A stretch of 52,612 nucleotides of DNA. Origin: Gemmatimonadota bacterium (lineage in GTDB: Bacteria > Gemmatimonadota > Gemmatimonadetes > Longimicrobiales > Gaopeijiaceae). Below are positions 1 through 9,889 of this stretch, one piece after another. Both the position numbers and the translations under genes were made by a program. The DNA is taken from NCBI GenBank assembly GCA_022564055.1, contig JADFMD010000011.1:1-52612 (forward strand), given 5' to 3'. Below the pieces are notes generated by a model. The model searched no databases and was not told where the DNA came from. It saw nothing but the letters and a program-made list of their open reading frames with translations. How positions within the stretch are numbered: the first letter of the stretch is position 1; every line of letters starts with the position of its first letter.

Positions 1-71
1 TTTCTATGCCCCGACCGCTACCGGCGGTAGGGCGTCGGCGAAAAGCCCAGGCCATCGGCCCGGGCCTCTGA

Positions 72-145
72 TAGCGGAGGAGGGACTCGAACCCCCGACC
101 CGCGGATTATGATTCCGCTGCTCTAACCAGCTGAGCTACTCCGCC
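72..145 (-). tRNA. tRNA with CAU anticodon (elongator Met, or Ile2)
   Basis: The minus strand folds into a full cloverleaf of 74 nt. The acceptor is GGCGGAG/CTCCGCT with discriminator A, the D arm reads GCTC...GAGC, and the anticodon stem GCGGA/TCCGC carries loop ATCATAA (anticodon CAU). The variable region is GGGTC and the T arm is GGGGG-TTCGAGT-CCCTC. CCA is not encoded. The anticodon stem lacks the three consecutive G-C pairs of an initiator, so this is elongator Met or an Ile2 tRNA whose C34 becomes lysidine. I favour Met from the overall resemblance. Position 1-72 is a G-U wobble rather than G-C. Confidence 0.93.
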
Positions 146-163
146 GTGCTGCTCAAGCCTCCA

Positions 164-192
164 AAACTCCCAAGAGTATCGGGGGGTGTCAA
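164..192 (-). promoter_or_regulatory. possible tRNA promoter
   Basis: On the minus strand a perfect -35 hexamer TTGACA (187-192) lies about 42 bases upstream of the tRNA 5' end. The element at the right distance for a -10 (GAGTTT, 17-base spacer) is weak, so only the -35 box is convincing. Confidence 0.3.
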
Positions 193-283
193 TGGAGCCA
201 TCCCTTCCTTCCGGGGGTAGATTAATGGAGCGTATCGAACGCGTGTCAGCCACTGATCCCCCTGAATTCGAAGGTGGTGCATC

Positions 284-1285
284 ATGGAATTCGGTTCCCT
301 GTTAGGCGTGGCCGCCATCATCGGAGGCGTGGCTCTGCTCACGAGCCTGCGAATCCTGATGGAGTATCAGCGCGGCGTCGTATTCAGGCTCGGGAGGCTC
401 ACGCGGGCCAAGGGACCCGGACTCATCTTCTTGGTGCCGTTCGGGATCGAGCGCATGAAAAAGATGGACCTCCGAATCGTAGCGCTCGACATTCCTTCGC
501 AGGATACGATCACTAAGGACAACGTCAGCGTGAAGGTCAACGCGGTCGTGTATTTCCGCGTCACCGACCCGTCCAAGGCCGTCGTAGAAATTGAAGACTA
601 TTACTTCGCGACCAGCCAGCTCGCGCAAACCACGTTGCGCAGCGTCATCGGGCAGTCGGAGTTGGATGACCTCCTCATCGAACGCGACCAGGTCAATCGG
701 GTGATCCGCGACATAATCGACGAGGGGACCAATCCGTGGGGCATCGAGGTCACGGCCGTGGAGGTCAAGGACATCGATCTCCCGCAGGAGATGAAGCGAG
801 CGATGGCGAGGCAGGCCGAAGCGGAACGGGAAAGGCGGGGCAAGGTCATCGCCGCGGCCGGAGAGGCGCAGGCGGCCATAAAACTCGCCGAGGCGGCCAA
901 GATGATGCAGGACTACCCAGTGGCCATCCAGTTACGATTTCTCCAGACGGCAGTGGAGATCGCCGCTGAGAACAATTCGACAACCATATTCCCGATTCCC
1001 ATGGACCTCTTCACGCCGATCCTGGAAGCCGGTGAGCGGTTCAAGGCGCTGAGCCGAGGAGCGGGGTCTGCCGGAGCTGGCTCCGACGCGCCCGAAGCAG
1101 AAGCGGCGGGTGACACGCTCCCCGCAGGCGGCGACCAGGAGCTCCCGGCTGGCATCGACCCGGCGATGCTCACCGATGCGGCCAAAGCCCTTTTGGGAAT
1201 CGGTAGCGGCGCGCCCTCGTCGAGCGAGGAGGGCGTCCCCGCGACCGGGGGAGGTGCACCGAGCGACGGAGAGGGAAACGACTAG
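284..1285 (+). CDS. slipin / stomatin-like SPFH (band 7) membrane protein
   Basis: The protein has 333 residues. An N-terminal hydrophobic segment (about residues 5-24) is followed by the band-7/SPFH domain, recognisable by [22 protein letters not shown] and a long charged helix rich in [19 protein letters not shown]. Prokaryotic slipins are membrane-anchored oligomers linked to membrane microdomains and to quality control with NfeD-type proteases, but no nfeD is adjacent here. The C-terminal roughly 90 residues are Gly/Ala/Ser/Glu-rich and probably disordered. The start is supported by AAGGTGG (271-277) seven bases upstream. The gene is one of only two on the plus strand, and its stop lies one base from the stop of convergent ftsB. 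Confidence 0.92.
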   Translation: MEFGSLLGVAAIIGGVALLTSLRILMEYQRGVVFRLGRLTRAKGPGLIFLVPFGIERMKKMDLRIVALDIPSQDTITKDNVSVKVNAVVYFRVTDPSKAVVEIEDYYFATSQLAQTTLRSVIGQSELDDLLIERDQVNRVIRDIIDEGTNPWGIEVTAVEVKDIDLPQEMKRAMARQAEAERERRGKVIAAAGEAQAAIKLAEAAKMMQDYPVAIQLRFLQTAVEIAAENNSTTIFPIPMDLFTPILEAGERFKALSRGAGSAGAGSDAPEAEAAGDTLPAGGDQELPAGIDPAMLTDAAKALLGIGSGAPSSSEEGVPATGGGAPSDGEGND

Positions 1286-1286
1286 A

Positions 1287-1592
1287 TCAGCGACACTTCG
1301 AATTTTGAGCGCGGACGGAGTCGGCGGGTTGGGTGATGCGGTAAAGGACCTCTCCCGATCGAATCATCCCATACCGCTCTCTTGCCAACCTCTCGATGGT
1401 CGCTGAGTCCGACTGCAAAGCCTCCGCCCACGCCCGCAGACAGTCGTTGGTCTGCTCCAAATCCACGAGCCTCTTCTCCATCTCGATTCTCTCGGCTCGA
1501 ACGCGTCTGACCTCGAACAAAGAGTACTCTCCACCGAACAACGCGAAGTAGAGGGCAAGCCCGATCAGCACGGGGAGAATGAGCCGCTTCAC
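1287..1592 (-). CDS. ftsB: FtsB/DivIC-type septum formation initiator
   Basis: This 101-residue protein starts with GTG. One N-terminal membrane segment (about residues 4-20) is followed by a coiled coil (residues 26-60) and a short conserved tail with RLARERYGMIRSGEVLYRI, the usual FtsB/DivIC architecture. Such proteins bridge FtsL and FtsQ/DivIB in the divisome on the periplasmic side. It lies 16 bases downstream of eno, an order seen in many bacteria, and is probably co-transcribed with it. The gene is convergent with the slipin gene with no room for a terminator. Confidence 0.85.
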   Translation of the reverse strand: MKRLILPVLIGLALYFALFGGEYSLFEVRRVRAERIEMEKRLVDLEQTNDCLRAWAEALQSDSATIERLARERYGMIRSGEVLYRITQPADSVRAQNSKCR

Positions 1593-1608
1593 GAGATCCG
1601 TCGGGTTC

Positions 1609-2937
<1,329 letters not shown>

Positions 2938-2951
2938 TCAGTCGCTGTGGC

Positions 2952-3173
2952 TCAGGACGGGTTCGAACTGGACCTCATTGGCTCAGAAACATCGTCCAAT
3001 GGCGGTTCTCCCGGTAGGCGGGAGGTCCGTCCCTCACCGCCCCGTAACCGAGCGACGGCTGCGCGGACCAGATCGCGAAGCCTGTCGCGGTCGAAATGCC
3101 GCATTCCCTCCACTGAAACGGGCTCACCGACACGAACCGTGATGGCTCCCCAGGACGAAACCCCAGGCTGACC
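2952..3173 (-). pseudogene. plsC-like C-terminal remnant directly after thiL
   Basis: Immediately after the thiL TGA, in the same frame, 73 further codons are open. They read ...WGAITVRVGEPVSVEGM followed by RHFDRDRLRDLVRAAVARL, which resembles the C-terminal end of 1-acylglycerol-3-phosphate acyltransferases (a V.VGEP strand followed by an amphipathic helix). There is no start codon, and the catalytic HxxxxD and EGTR motifs are absent because the N-terminal two thirds are missing. The simplest reading is that a plsC gene between thiL and eno was deleted, leaving its tail. Family assignment rests on the motif alone. Confidence 0.45.
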
Positions 3174-4175
3174 TCAACACGAGCCCTTGCGGGCGGAAAA
3201 GTGGTCGAAACCCATGGGGAGTTCGTTCTGCCCCTCAGGCGCACCCACCACCACGACCCCTGTGCCCTCCTCCACCTGGCCGACGCGGGTCAGTTCGATC
3301 CCGAAACGCTCTCGAAAATCGTCCACGCACGGGCCGATCACCCCGGGCGGTGATACAAAGCAGAGTTCGTAGTCCTCCCCGCCCGACATCGCCAAGGCAG
3401 GCGCGTCCTCCTCCGGCAGATCGGGGTGGGCCGGGATGAGGCGCAGATCGAGTACGATTCGCACGTCGGACGCCGCCGCCAGGTGTCGGGCGTCGCCGGC
3501 CAAGCCGTCCGAAAGGTCGATCATGGCCCGTACTTGGGTCCGGTCGACCAACCAACGCGCCTCTTTGACCCGGGCCGTAGGCCGGACGAAGGCCGCCCGC
3601 AGGCTGGGAGCGGGCTCGCCACCGTCCCGCCAGGCGCGCACCGCCCCAGCGCTGGCTCCGAGCACGCCGGTAACCCAAAGCTCGTCGCCGACACGCGCGC
3701 CACTTCGCGTGACGGGCTCCTCGGCCTCCCCGACGACCGTGACATCGATGATGATTGGTCCCGGAGAAGCGGTCAGGTCGCCGCCCACCAAGGGCACACC
3801 GAGCTCGCTCAGGGCCGCCTTGATCCCGTCCCCGAGTTGGGAGAGGACGGCCTGAGCCTCCTCGGGAGCCACAGCCAACGAGATCAGCACCGCGACGGGG
3901 GCGGCCGCCATGGCCGCCAGATCGCTCGCCGCGCCCGTGACGGCACGCTCGCCGACCTCGGCGAACGTCACCCAGCTCCGGCGAAAATGCACGTCCTCGA
4001 CGCTCAGATCGGTGCTCATCACCAACCGCCTCCCGTCGACGACCGCTGCGTCATCGCCGGCACCCAACCACACCCCACGCCCCTGCGCGACCCCGGTGCC
4101 CGCGTGGGTGTCGGCCGCCGGGTTCACCTTCTCCAAAAGATCCCGTATCAGCTCGAATTCCCCGACGATGGTCAC
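3174..4175 (-). CDS. thiL: thiamine-monophosphate kinase
   Basis: ThiL phosphorylates thiamine monophosphate to the active cofactor thiamine diphosphate using ATP. The chosen start is the GTG at 4175, whose GTGA overlaps the stop of the upstream repair-enzyme gene and gives 333 residues, the usual size. A longer in-frame start at 4253 would add 26 unrelated residues inside the neighbour. Motifs are the N-terminal FELIRDLL, the metal/nucleotide loop GAGDDAAVV, STDLSVEDVHF, AASDLAAMAA, the MIDLSDGLAGD helix and the terminal GFDHF. The C-terminus appears complete despite the remnant that follows. Confidence 0.96.
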   Translation of the reverse strand: MTIVGEFELIRDLLEKVNPAADTHAGTGVAQGRGVWLGAGDDAAVVDGRRLVMSTDLSVEDVHFRRSWVTFAEVGERAVTGAASDLAAMAAAPVAVLISLAVAPEEAQAVLSQLGDGIKAALSELGVPLVGGDLTASPGPIIIDVTVVGEAEEPVTRSGARVGDELWVTGVLGASAGAVRAWRDGGEPAPSLRAAFVRPTARVKEARWLVDRTQVRAMIDLSDGLAGDARHLAAASDVRIVLDLRLIPAHPDLPEEDAPALAMSGGEDYELCFVSPPGVIGPCVDDFRERFGIELTRVGQVEEGTGVVVVGAPEGQNELPMGFDHFSARKGSC

Positions 4176-5764
4176 CTCGCCGGATCCTGGTCGAAAATCA
4201 CGAAGGGACAGTCGAGGTCGCTTTCTCCAGGCCCCTCCTCGGTACCCACCCATGGGAGCTGTTCGATCACATCCGAGGGAGTCAGACTGGCACCCAAGTT
4301 GGCGCGTGCCGCTGCGCGGCCGGTGCCGTACAGTGCTAGCGCGCCGGCCTCATCCGGCGGAACGCCCTGCGCCAAGAGGGACGCGGCGACGCCGGTGAGG
4401 ACGTCACCCATACCCCCGGACGCCAGGTCGGACGAGCCCACGGTATCCACGAGACAGGTGCCCTCCGGAGGAGTCACGATCGACGGGAGGCCCTTGAGCA
4501 GGACCACAGCTCCAGTGGTCCCGGCCAACTCTCGGGCCGCGCCTATCCGGTCCTGCTCGATGGCCTCCCGCCCGAGCCCGGATAACCGCTTCATCTCCCC
4601 CAGATGGGGCGTCACGAGGACGGGGCGGTCGGCCGCCCACTCCGCCACCCCCGGCCCCTCCCCCGAGGCCGCCAGGTTGAGTGCGTCGGCATCGAGAACG
4701 GTGGGAAGACCCTTCGACACCTCGAGCACGGCGGTCAAAAGCTCACCCGCCTCAGCTCCGGTCCCAAGACCCGGACCCACCCCCATGGCCTGGGACGCGG
4801 CGGCGGCCTCGCGCACCGCATCGACATCCTCGGCCGGGACAAAAATCGCCTCCGGAATGGACTCCTGAATTATCGAGCGGTTTTCAGACGACGAAACCAC
4901 ACGCAACAGACCGACACCGGAGCGCAGCGCGGCTCGGGCAGCCATCACGGCAGCTCCCGCCATCCCCGGCTGGCCGGCCACAAGTAAGAGGGCACCCACG
5001 CTGTTTTTGTGCGCATCGGGTGCACGCCTCGGCCAGGTCTCGGATGCCCATGCCGGCGTGGCGGCGGCGGCACCGAAGCCCTTGTTCGGCACGGGTGGAA
5101 AGCCGATCTCCACTGCGATCAAGCGTCCGACCCTCGCCCGGCCGGGTTGGAGCAACGTGCCTAACTTGGGCCATCCGAAGGCGACCGTAACATCCGCGTC
5201 GACCACCTCTCCGGCGATCTGGCCCGTATCGCCGTTTACTCCGGACGGTGTATCGAGCGCGAGCACGGGCCGCTCGCATCGGTTGATCGCACGGATAGCT
5301 CGGGCTTGGCGGTCCCGGGGCGCTCCGCGGATGCCGGTGCCGAAAATACCGTCCACGATGACGGAGGCGGCACGCAGCGCGGCGTCCACAGGTCCGGAAT
5401 CCGGTCCGAGACCATCATCCTCTTCAAAGGGGATAGGCCAGCCACGAAGGAGATCCTTGTGATCCCGGTCGGCGACGAGGACCGCTCTTACCGGGCGCCC
5501 CCACGCCTGCAGGGTTCGAAGCATCACGAGGGCATCTCCACCATTGTTTCCGGCGCCGATGAGCGCGAGTGCCTCTCCCTGAGGATACAGCCGATCGAGG
5601 ATTTCGGCGGCGGACCGCCCCGCGGACTCCATGAGCGCGGCCTGCGGGACTCCCTGGCCTTCGATTACGGCCCGGTCGAAGGCGGCGGCCTCGGTGGCGG
5701 TGGGCGCCCAGATTCGCGAACGTGCGAAGGGCCGCAGCGGAGTGGGGCTCATGCCGGGGTCCAC
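4172..5764 (-). CDS. nnr: bifunctional NAD(P)H-hydrate epimerase / ADP-dependent dehydratase
   Basis: This enzyme repairs damaged NADHX and NADPHX. The N-terminal half (about residues 1-225) is the YjeF_N epimerase, with GAGNNGGDALVMLRTLQAWG, IVDGIFGTG and ALDTPSGVNGDTG. The C-terminal half is the ribokinase-like dehydratase, with KNSVGALLLVAGQPGMAGAA, VLDADALNL, TPHLGEMKRL, VLLKG and DLASGGMGDVLTG. At 530 residues it matches the fused form. The start is ATG 5764, with an alternative ATG four codons in. It is translationally coupled to thiL through GTGA. Confidence 0.96.
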   Translation of the reverse strand: MDPGMSPTPLRPFARSRIWAPTATEAAAFDRAVIEGQGVPQAALMESAGRSAAEILDRLYPQGEALALIGAGNNGGDALVMLRTLQAWGRPVRAVLVADRDHKDLLRGWPIPFEEDDGLGPDSGPVDAALRAASVIVDGIFGTGIRGAPRDRQARAIRAINRCERPVLALDTPSGVNGDTGQIAGEVVDADVTVAFGWPKLGTLLQPGRARVGRLIAVEIGFPPVPNKGFGAAAATPAWASETWPRRAPDAHKNSVGALLLVAGQPGMAGAAVMAARAALRSGVGLLRVVSSSENRSIIQESIPEAIFVPAEDVDAVREAAAASQAMGVGPGLGTGAEAGELLTAVLEVSKGLPTVLDADALNLAASGEGPGVAEWAADRPVLVTPHLGEMKRLSGLGREAIEQDRIGAARELAGTTGAVVLLKGLPSIVTPPEGTCLVDTVGSSDLASGGMGDVLTGVAASLLAQGVPPDEAGALALYGTGRAAARANLGASLTPSDVIEQLPWVGTEEGPGESDLDCPFVIFDQDPAR

Positions 5765-5779
5765 ACCGGAAGAGCCGGC

Positions 5780-5974
5780 CTACTTGTAGCTTTCGCCGAT
5801 ACTTCGACCGAGCGAAATCTCCCCATTGTCGATCCGGATGTTGAACCCACACTCAGGGTTGGAGCACACCCAGGCCTTGTAGCGGATGGCGGCGCCATCA
5901 CGCCCATAGTCGGAAAGCGGAAGCAAGATCCCCGGCTCGCACTTCAGACACTTAGGAAATCCAGTTTCGTCCAT
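5780..5974 (-). CDS. small zinc-ribbon protein of unknown function
   Basis: A 64-residue protein with two Cys pairs, C9-x2-C12 and C37-x4-C42, arranged like a zinc ribbon or rubredoxin-like knuckle. Between them lies a hydrophilic segment, and the motif around the second pair reads WVCSNPECGFNIRI. I do not recognise a named family. The gene sits 15 bases upstream of the NAD(P)HX repair gene and 47 bases downstream of the Minf_1886-type gene on the same strand, so it is probably co-transcribed with them. The regular cysteine spacing and third-position GC bias support a real gene. Confidence 0.72.
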   Translation of the reverse strand: MDETGFPKCLKCEPGILLPLSDYGRDGAAIRYKAWVCSNPECGFNIRIDNGEISLGRSIGESYK

Positions 5975-6021
5975 TTCTCAGCCCTTCTCCCCCTGCGTGA
6001 CGTTTTTCGATTCCAAAGACG

Positions 6022-6402
6022 TCAGATCCCTGGACTCCATGGATAATTCTGCTCGAACACCTCTTCGAAATCAAAGACGCCCTGAAAATCTTCTGGGGAA
6101 TCCCCCTCCTGCCGGATAAGGACACCGCACTCCACCAGAGCGAAAACGATGTCGCCCAGGTCCTCAGTGGAGTGAATCCCCCAATGCTGAAGCACCGTTC
6201 TGGACAAGGGTCCAAAACGGCTCAACGCGAGGCGGCGGACACCGTCCGACAGTTCCTGCCCAGTGATATGCCGTGGCTCCTCCAGTCCTTGCATGACCTC
6301 GTGGAGGGCCGAAAGCAAAAAAAGATATGCCTTCCCGTGGAACCGCGGGTTTTTTTCCTGGAGCTGATCCAGAACGTCTTCGGCAAACTGAATTTCGCTC
6401 AT
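6022..6402 (-). CDS. Minf_1886 family protein
   Basis: A 126-residue acidic soluble protein. The pattern FAEDVLDQLQEKNPRFHGKA, then LFLLSALHEVM, HITGQELSDG, RTVLQHWGIHSTEDLGDIVF and a C-terminal YPW matches the conserved Minf_1886 family, named after a Methylacidiphilum protein and found in several phyla including Planctomycetota, Verrucomicrobiota and Gemmatimonadota. Its function is unknown. No membrane segment or signal peptide is visible. It lies between glyA and the small zinc-ribbon gene in a minus-strand run. Confidence 0.82.
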   Translation of the reverse strand: MSEIQFAEDVLDQLQEKNPRFHGKAYLFLLSALHEVMQGLEEPRHITGQELSDGVRRLALSRFGPLSRTVLQHWGIHSTEDLGDIVFALVECGVLIRQEGDSPEDFQGVFDFEEVFEQNYPWSPGI

Positions 6403-6418
6403 ACGGGAATCTCACCCA

Positions 6419-6433
6419 CGCGAGATCCTCGCG
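6419..6433. other. short perfect hairpin in the glyA / Minf_1886 gap
   Basis: CGCGAG-ATC-CTCGCG is a perfect 6-bp inverted repeat with a three-base loop, placed 17 bases upstream of the Minf_1886 start on the minus strand. There is no T-run, so it is not a classical terminator. It may affect translation or mark part of the duplicated tract at 6431-6480. Confidence 0.4.
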
Positions 6434-6472
6434 CCAGACTACCCATGTCCAGCTCGCGAGTTTCGCACCAGA

Positions 6473-7732
6473 CTACACACGTCCGACCAACTCCTCATAC
6501 AGCGGAAAAGCCGCGCACAACGTCTCGACTTCGGCACGCGTTTTCGAAATCACGGTCTCGTCTGACGCATCGGTCAGCACGGCTGAGATCCAATCCGCGA
6601 TCTGGTGCATGTCCGGCTCACGGAGGCCCCTCGTGGTCACGGCCGGGGTGCCGATCCGGAGGCCCGACGTGACGAAAGGCGACCGGGTTTCCCCTGGAAC
6701 CGTGTTCTTGTTGACCGTTATTCCCGCACGTTCGAGCGTGTGCTCCGCCTCCTTGCCCGTGAGTTCCGCGTGGCTCCCACGGAGATCGACCATGAGCAAA
6801 TGGGTGTCCGTGCCCCCGCTGACCACGGAAAACCCGTGCTCGACCAACCGCTCCGCAAGCGCCTTCGCGTTGGCGATGATCTGGCCCTGGTAGATCTTGA
6901 AATCGGGCTGAAGAGCTTCTTTGAACGAGACGGCCTTGGCCGCAATGATGTGCATCAAGGGCCCACCCTGCAGCCCCGGGAAGACGGCCTTGTCCACCGC
7001 TTTCGCATGCTCCTCCTTACACAGGATCATCCCGCCCCTCGGGCCGCGGAGCGTCTTATGGGTCGTGGTCGTGACGATGTCGGCGTGGGGGACCGGGCTG
7101 GGATGGAGCCCCGCGGCCACGAGCCCCGCGATGTGCGCCATATCGACCATGAGATAGGCGCCTGCCTCCCGAGCGATGTCGCCAAACGCCTCGAAATCGA
7201 TAATTCGGGAATAGGCGCTGGCGCCGGCCACGATCATCTTCGGTCGGGCCTTCAACGCCTTCTCACGAAGAAGGTCGTAGTCGATGCGGGCATCCGACTC
7301 CCGCACTCCGTACGACACTACCTCGTAGAGTTGGCCGCTGAAGTTTACGGGCGACCCGTGAGTCAGATGGCCACCGTGACTCAGATCCATCCCGAGGATC
7401 GTGTCACCCGGTGTGAGCAACGCGAAGTAGGCGGCCATGTTGGCCTGGGCACCCGAGTGCGGCTGAACGTTGGCATGGTCGGCCGAGAAGAGCTGTGTGG
7501 CCCGAACGCGCGCCAGCTCCTCCGCTTCATCGACGAACTCACACCCACCGTAATAACGCCTCCCGGGAAGCCCCTCGGCGTACTTGTTGGTCATGACCGA
7601 GCCCATGGCTTCGAGGACCGCCCGAGACACGAAATTCTCGCTGGCAATGAGTTCGAGCTGTGAGCCTTGGCGTGCCGCTTCGCGGCGGATCGCCTCGAAA
7701 ATATCGGGGTCGGTATTTCGCAAATGATCCAT
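6473..7732 (-). CDS. glyA: serine hydroxymethyltransferase
   Basis: GlyA interconverts serine and glycine with tetrahydrofolate and PLP, the main source of one-carbon units. Motifs are [20 protein letters not shown], the [18 protein letters not shown] block, [35 protein letters not shown] and the PLP-lysine segment [17 protein letters not shown] chose ATG 7732 (419 residues) because [12 protein letters not shown] aligns with the usual family start. A TTG at 7747 would add five residues. A stop-region duplication follows the gene. Confidence 0.97.
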   Translation of the reverse strand: MDHLRNTDPDIFEAIRREAARQGSQLELIASENFVSRAVLEAMGSVMTNKYAEGLPGRRYYGGCEFVDEAEELARVRATQLFSADHANVQPHSGAQANMAAYFALLTPGDTILGMDLSHGGHLTHGSPVNFSGQLYEVVSYGVRESDARIDYDLLREKALKARPKMIVAGASAYSRIIDFEAFGDIAREAGAYLMVDMAHIAGLVAAGLHPSPVPHADIVTTTTHKTLRGPRGGMILCKEEHAKAVDKAVFPGLQGGPLMHIIAAKAVSFKEALQPDFKIYQGQIIANAKALAERLVEHGFSVVSGGTDTHLLMVDLRGSHAELTGKEAEHTLERAGITVNKNTVPGETRSPFVTSGLRIGTPAVTTRGLREPDMHQIADWISAVLTDASDETVISKTRAEVETLCAAFPLYEELVGRV

Positions 7733-7808
7733 TAGAAGGCTGTTCAAGGATTACAGTGGGCCGCCACACGTGTTCGCGCGCGGGTACCCGGGATGCCACG
7801 GTCCCAGA

Positions 7809-7837
7809 CCCATAAGGAAATATCGAATCGGCGTCAA
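7809..7837 (-). promoter_or_regulatory. putative promoter upstream of glyA
   Basis: On the minus strand TTGACG (7832-7837) and TATGGG (7809-7814) are separated by 17 bases, and the gene starts about 75 bases downstream. The -35 is good and the -10 weak. It lies just past the putative leucine dehydrogenase terminator, which fits a new transcription unit. Confidence 0.35.
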
Positions 7838-7842
7838 TACGG

Positions 7843-7878
7843 AAAAAAAGGGCCGCGTCAGCTACCCATCGCGCACCC
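7843..7878 (-). terminator. possible Rho-independent terminator after leucine dehydrogenase
   Basis: On the minus strand GGG-TG-CGCG and CGCG-G-CCC can pair with a small internal loop around a 12-base hairpin loop, followed directly by a run of seven T (7843-7849). The stem spans the leucine dehydrogenase stop codon. Confidence 0.5.
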
Positions 7879-8911
7879 GTCGCGCCTCGGCAATGCGCCG
7901 GCGAGCCAGGCTGTCCGCAGCCTGGCTGGTCGGGATATCTTCTAGCAAAGCCTTCCCGAAAACCTGGAGGAGGCATTCGTAGATACCCCTCGCTTTTTCC
8001 ATGCTCTGCTCGGCCGTCCAGCCCTCCAGTTCCCCGTAAACGCTGCAGATGCCCCCCGCGCTGATCACGTAGTCCGGCGCATAGACGATGCCCTTCTCGT
8101 GAAGCGCCTCGCCGTGACGCGGCTCGGCCAACTGGTTGTTGGCGGAACCCGCAACGATGTCGACCTTCAGCGTGTCGAGCGTGTCGTCGTTGATCACGGC
8201 ACCCAGGGCACACGGGGAGAAGATGTCGGCATCGATCCCGTACACGTCGTCGGGCGCCACCGCGGTCGCACCGAAATCAGCTACTGCCTTCCGGACCCGC
8301 TCGTCCTCGATATCGGCCACGCTCAAGCGGGCACCCTCCTCGGCCAGGTACTTGCAAAGGTGATACCCCACACTTCCCAGCCCCTGAACGATTACGTGCC
8401 GGCCCTCGAGAGATTCTTCACCGTAGCGGAAGCGAGCGCACGCCTTGAGGCCCTGACACACGCCGAAGGCGGTAATCGGTCCTGGATCGCCGGACCGTCC
8501 CTTCAGGCCGGTCACCCACTGGGTCTCCTTGCGGAGGTATTCCATGTCATCGACGGACGTCCCGACATCGGCCGCGGTGATATAGCGGCCTCCCAGGGAT
8601 TCGATGGCTCGTCCGTGGGCTCGGAAGATCGCCTCACGCTCCGTCGTGTGGTTATCACCGATGATGACCGATTTCCCTCCACCGAGGGCGAGACCCGTGA
8701 TGGCCGCTTTGTAGGTCATGCCCCGCGCGAGGCGCAGCACATCGGTAATCGCCTCCGCCTCCGACGCGTAGTTCCAGAACCTTGTGCCGCCCAGCGCGGG
8801 ACCGAGCGTGGTGTCGTGGATGGCTATGATCCCGCGATATCCGCTGGCCACATCACTCCAGAACACCAGCTGGTCGTGCTCCTTCGTCGCCATCGCCTCG
8901 AAAATTTCCAC
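7862..8911 (-). CDS. leucine dehydrogenase (Glu/Leu/Phe/Val dehydrogenase family)
   Basis: This NAD-dependent enzyme oxidatively deaminates branched-chain amino acids to 2-oxo acids. It has 349 residues from a GTG start. Lys68 in ARGMTYKAAI and Lys80 in ALGGGKS correspond to the substrate-binding and catalytic lysines of leucine dehydrogenases. ADVGTSVDDM, the dinucleotide loop GLGSVGYHLC and the ANNQLAEPRHG segment are also present. The short form and the motifs favour leucine/valine over glutamate as substrate, though exact specificity cannot be read. It follows hbd by 100 bases containing two hairpins, and a likely terminator overlaps its stop. Confidence 0.9.
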   Translation of the reverse strand: MEIFEAMATKEHDQLVFWSDVASGYRGIIAIHDTTLGPALGGTRFWNYASEAEAITDVLRLARGMTYKAAITGLALGGGKSVIIGDNHTTEREAIFRAHGRAIESLGGRYITAADVGTSVDDMEYLRKETQWVTGLKGRSGDPGPITAFGVCQGLKACARFRYGEESLEGRHVIVQGLGSVGYHLCKYLAEEGARLSVADIEDERVRKAVADFGATAVAPDDVYGIDADIFSPCALGAVINDDTLDTLKVDIVAGSANNQLAEPRHGEALHEKGIVYAPDYVISAGGICSVYGELEGWTAEQSMEKARGIYECLLQVFGKALLEDIPTSQAADSLARRRIAEARRVRDG

Positions 8912-8958
8912 TGGCCTCTCGATTTCTCCCCTAGCTGTACTTTTTCAACAGCCTTCTT

Positions 8959-8981
8959 GTGAGGTGCCCCTTGGCCCTCAC
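8959..8981. other. stem-loop between hbd and leucine dehydrogenase
   Basis: GTGAGG and CCTCAC flank an inner GGC/GCC pairing, giving a nine-pair stem with one bulged base and a four-base loop. No T-run follows on either strand, so it looks more like an mRNA processing or stability element than a terminator. A second small hairpin (GCTGT...ACAGC) lies just beside it. Confidence 0.4.
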
Positions 8982-9011
8982 CCTCGGCTGCTCGCCCGTC
9001 GTCATACCGGA

Positions 9012-9869
9012 TCAGTCCGTATACGTGTAGAAGCCGCGCCCCGTCTTGCGTCCCAGCCAACCCGCGGCGACGTATTTTCGCAGGAGCGGGCAGGGGCGGT
9101 ACCGGTCGTCCCCCAAATCCCGATGCAGGACCTCCATGATGCTGAGGCAGATGTCCAGCCCGATCAGGTCCGCCAACGCCAGCGGTCCCATCGGGTGGTT
9201 CATCCCGAGCTTCATGACCGAATCGATCGCCTCCACGTCGGCCACGCCCTCCATCAACGCGAACACCGCCTCGTTGATCATGGGTCCCAGGATTCGATTC
9301 GAGACGAAACCAGGGAAGTCGTTGACCTCCACCGGAGTCTTCCCCAGATCCCTGGAAAAATCCATGACGGACTCGGTCGTGGCGTCACTCGTGGCCAGTC
9401 CGCGAATCACCTCGATCAGCACCATCATCGGTACGGGATTCATGAAGTGCATGCCGATAACCCGGTCGGGGCGCCCGGTCTCCGCCGCAATGGCGGTGAT
9501 CGAGATGGAAGATGTGTTGCTGGCCAGAATCGCCTCGGCGGAGGCGATGGCGTCGAGTCGCCGGAAAAGCTCGTACTTGATGTCCACCTTTTCAGGCACG
9601 GCCTCAATGATCAACTGCGCATCGGCGGTGGCGGCTTCCAGATCCGTCATGGGCTGGATCCGCTCGAGCGCCTCCTCCCGCCCGGACTGGGAAATGATCT
9701 CCTTCTTCACCTGCCGGTCCAGATTCTTCGAGATCGTCGCGAGTGCCTGGTCCAGAACGTCCTGTGACACGTCGGTGATCCGCACCTCTCGCCCACCCAG
9801 CGCGCAAACGTGGGCGATCCCGTTTCCCATGGTCCCGCCGCCCACCACGGTTACGATCTTGATGTCCAT
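9012..9869 (-). CDS. hbd: 3-hydroxybutyryl-CoA dehydrogenase
   Basis: The enzyme reduces acetoacetyl-CoA to 3-hydroxybutyryl-CoA, or runs in reverse, with NAD(P)H. The protein has 285 residues, typical for the stand-alone form. The N-terminal Rossmann loop is [16 protein letters not shown], the [15 protein letters not shown] segment holds the catalytic His, and [11 protein letters not shown] and the C-terminal [16 protein letters not shown] helices complete the fold. It lies 20 bases downstream of the thiolase gene, so the two steps from acetyl-CoA are encoded together in a cluster headed by rex. Confidence 0.95.
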   Translation of the reverse strand: MDIKIVTVVGGGTMGNGIAHVCALGGREVRITDVSQDVLDQALATISKNLDRQVKKEIISQSGREEALERIQPMTDLEAATADAQLIIEAVPEKVDIKYELFRRLDAIASAEAILASNTSSISITAIAAETGRPDRVIGMHFMNPVPMMVLIEVIRGLATSDATTESVMDFSRDLGKTPVEVNDFPGFVSNRILGPMINEAVFALMEGVADVEAIDSVMKLGMNHPMGPLALADLIGLDICLSIMEVLHRDLGDDRYRPCPLLRKYVAAGWLGRKTGRGFYTYTD

Positions 9870-9889
9870 GATCTCCGGGGAACCCGTAC

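Noticed and set aside
3174-3176. The thiL TGA as a possible selenocysteine or readthrough codon joining thiL to the downstream tail
   Set aside because: ThiL already ends with its normal GFDHF, no SECIS-like hairpin was seen, and the tail belongs to a different family.
2975-3244. 89-codon minus-strand frame spanning the thiL end
   Set aside because: It is out of frame with both thiL and the plsC-like tail and shows no conserved features.
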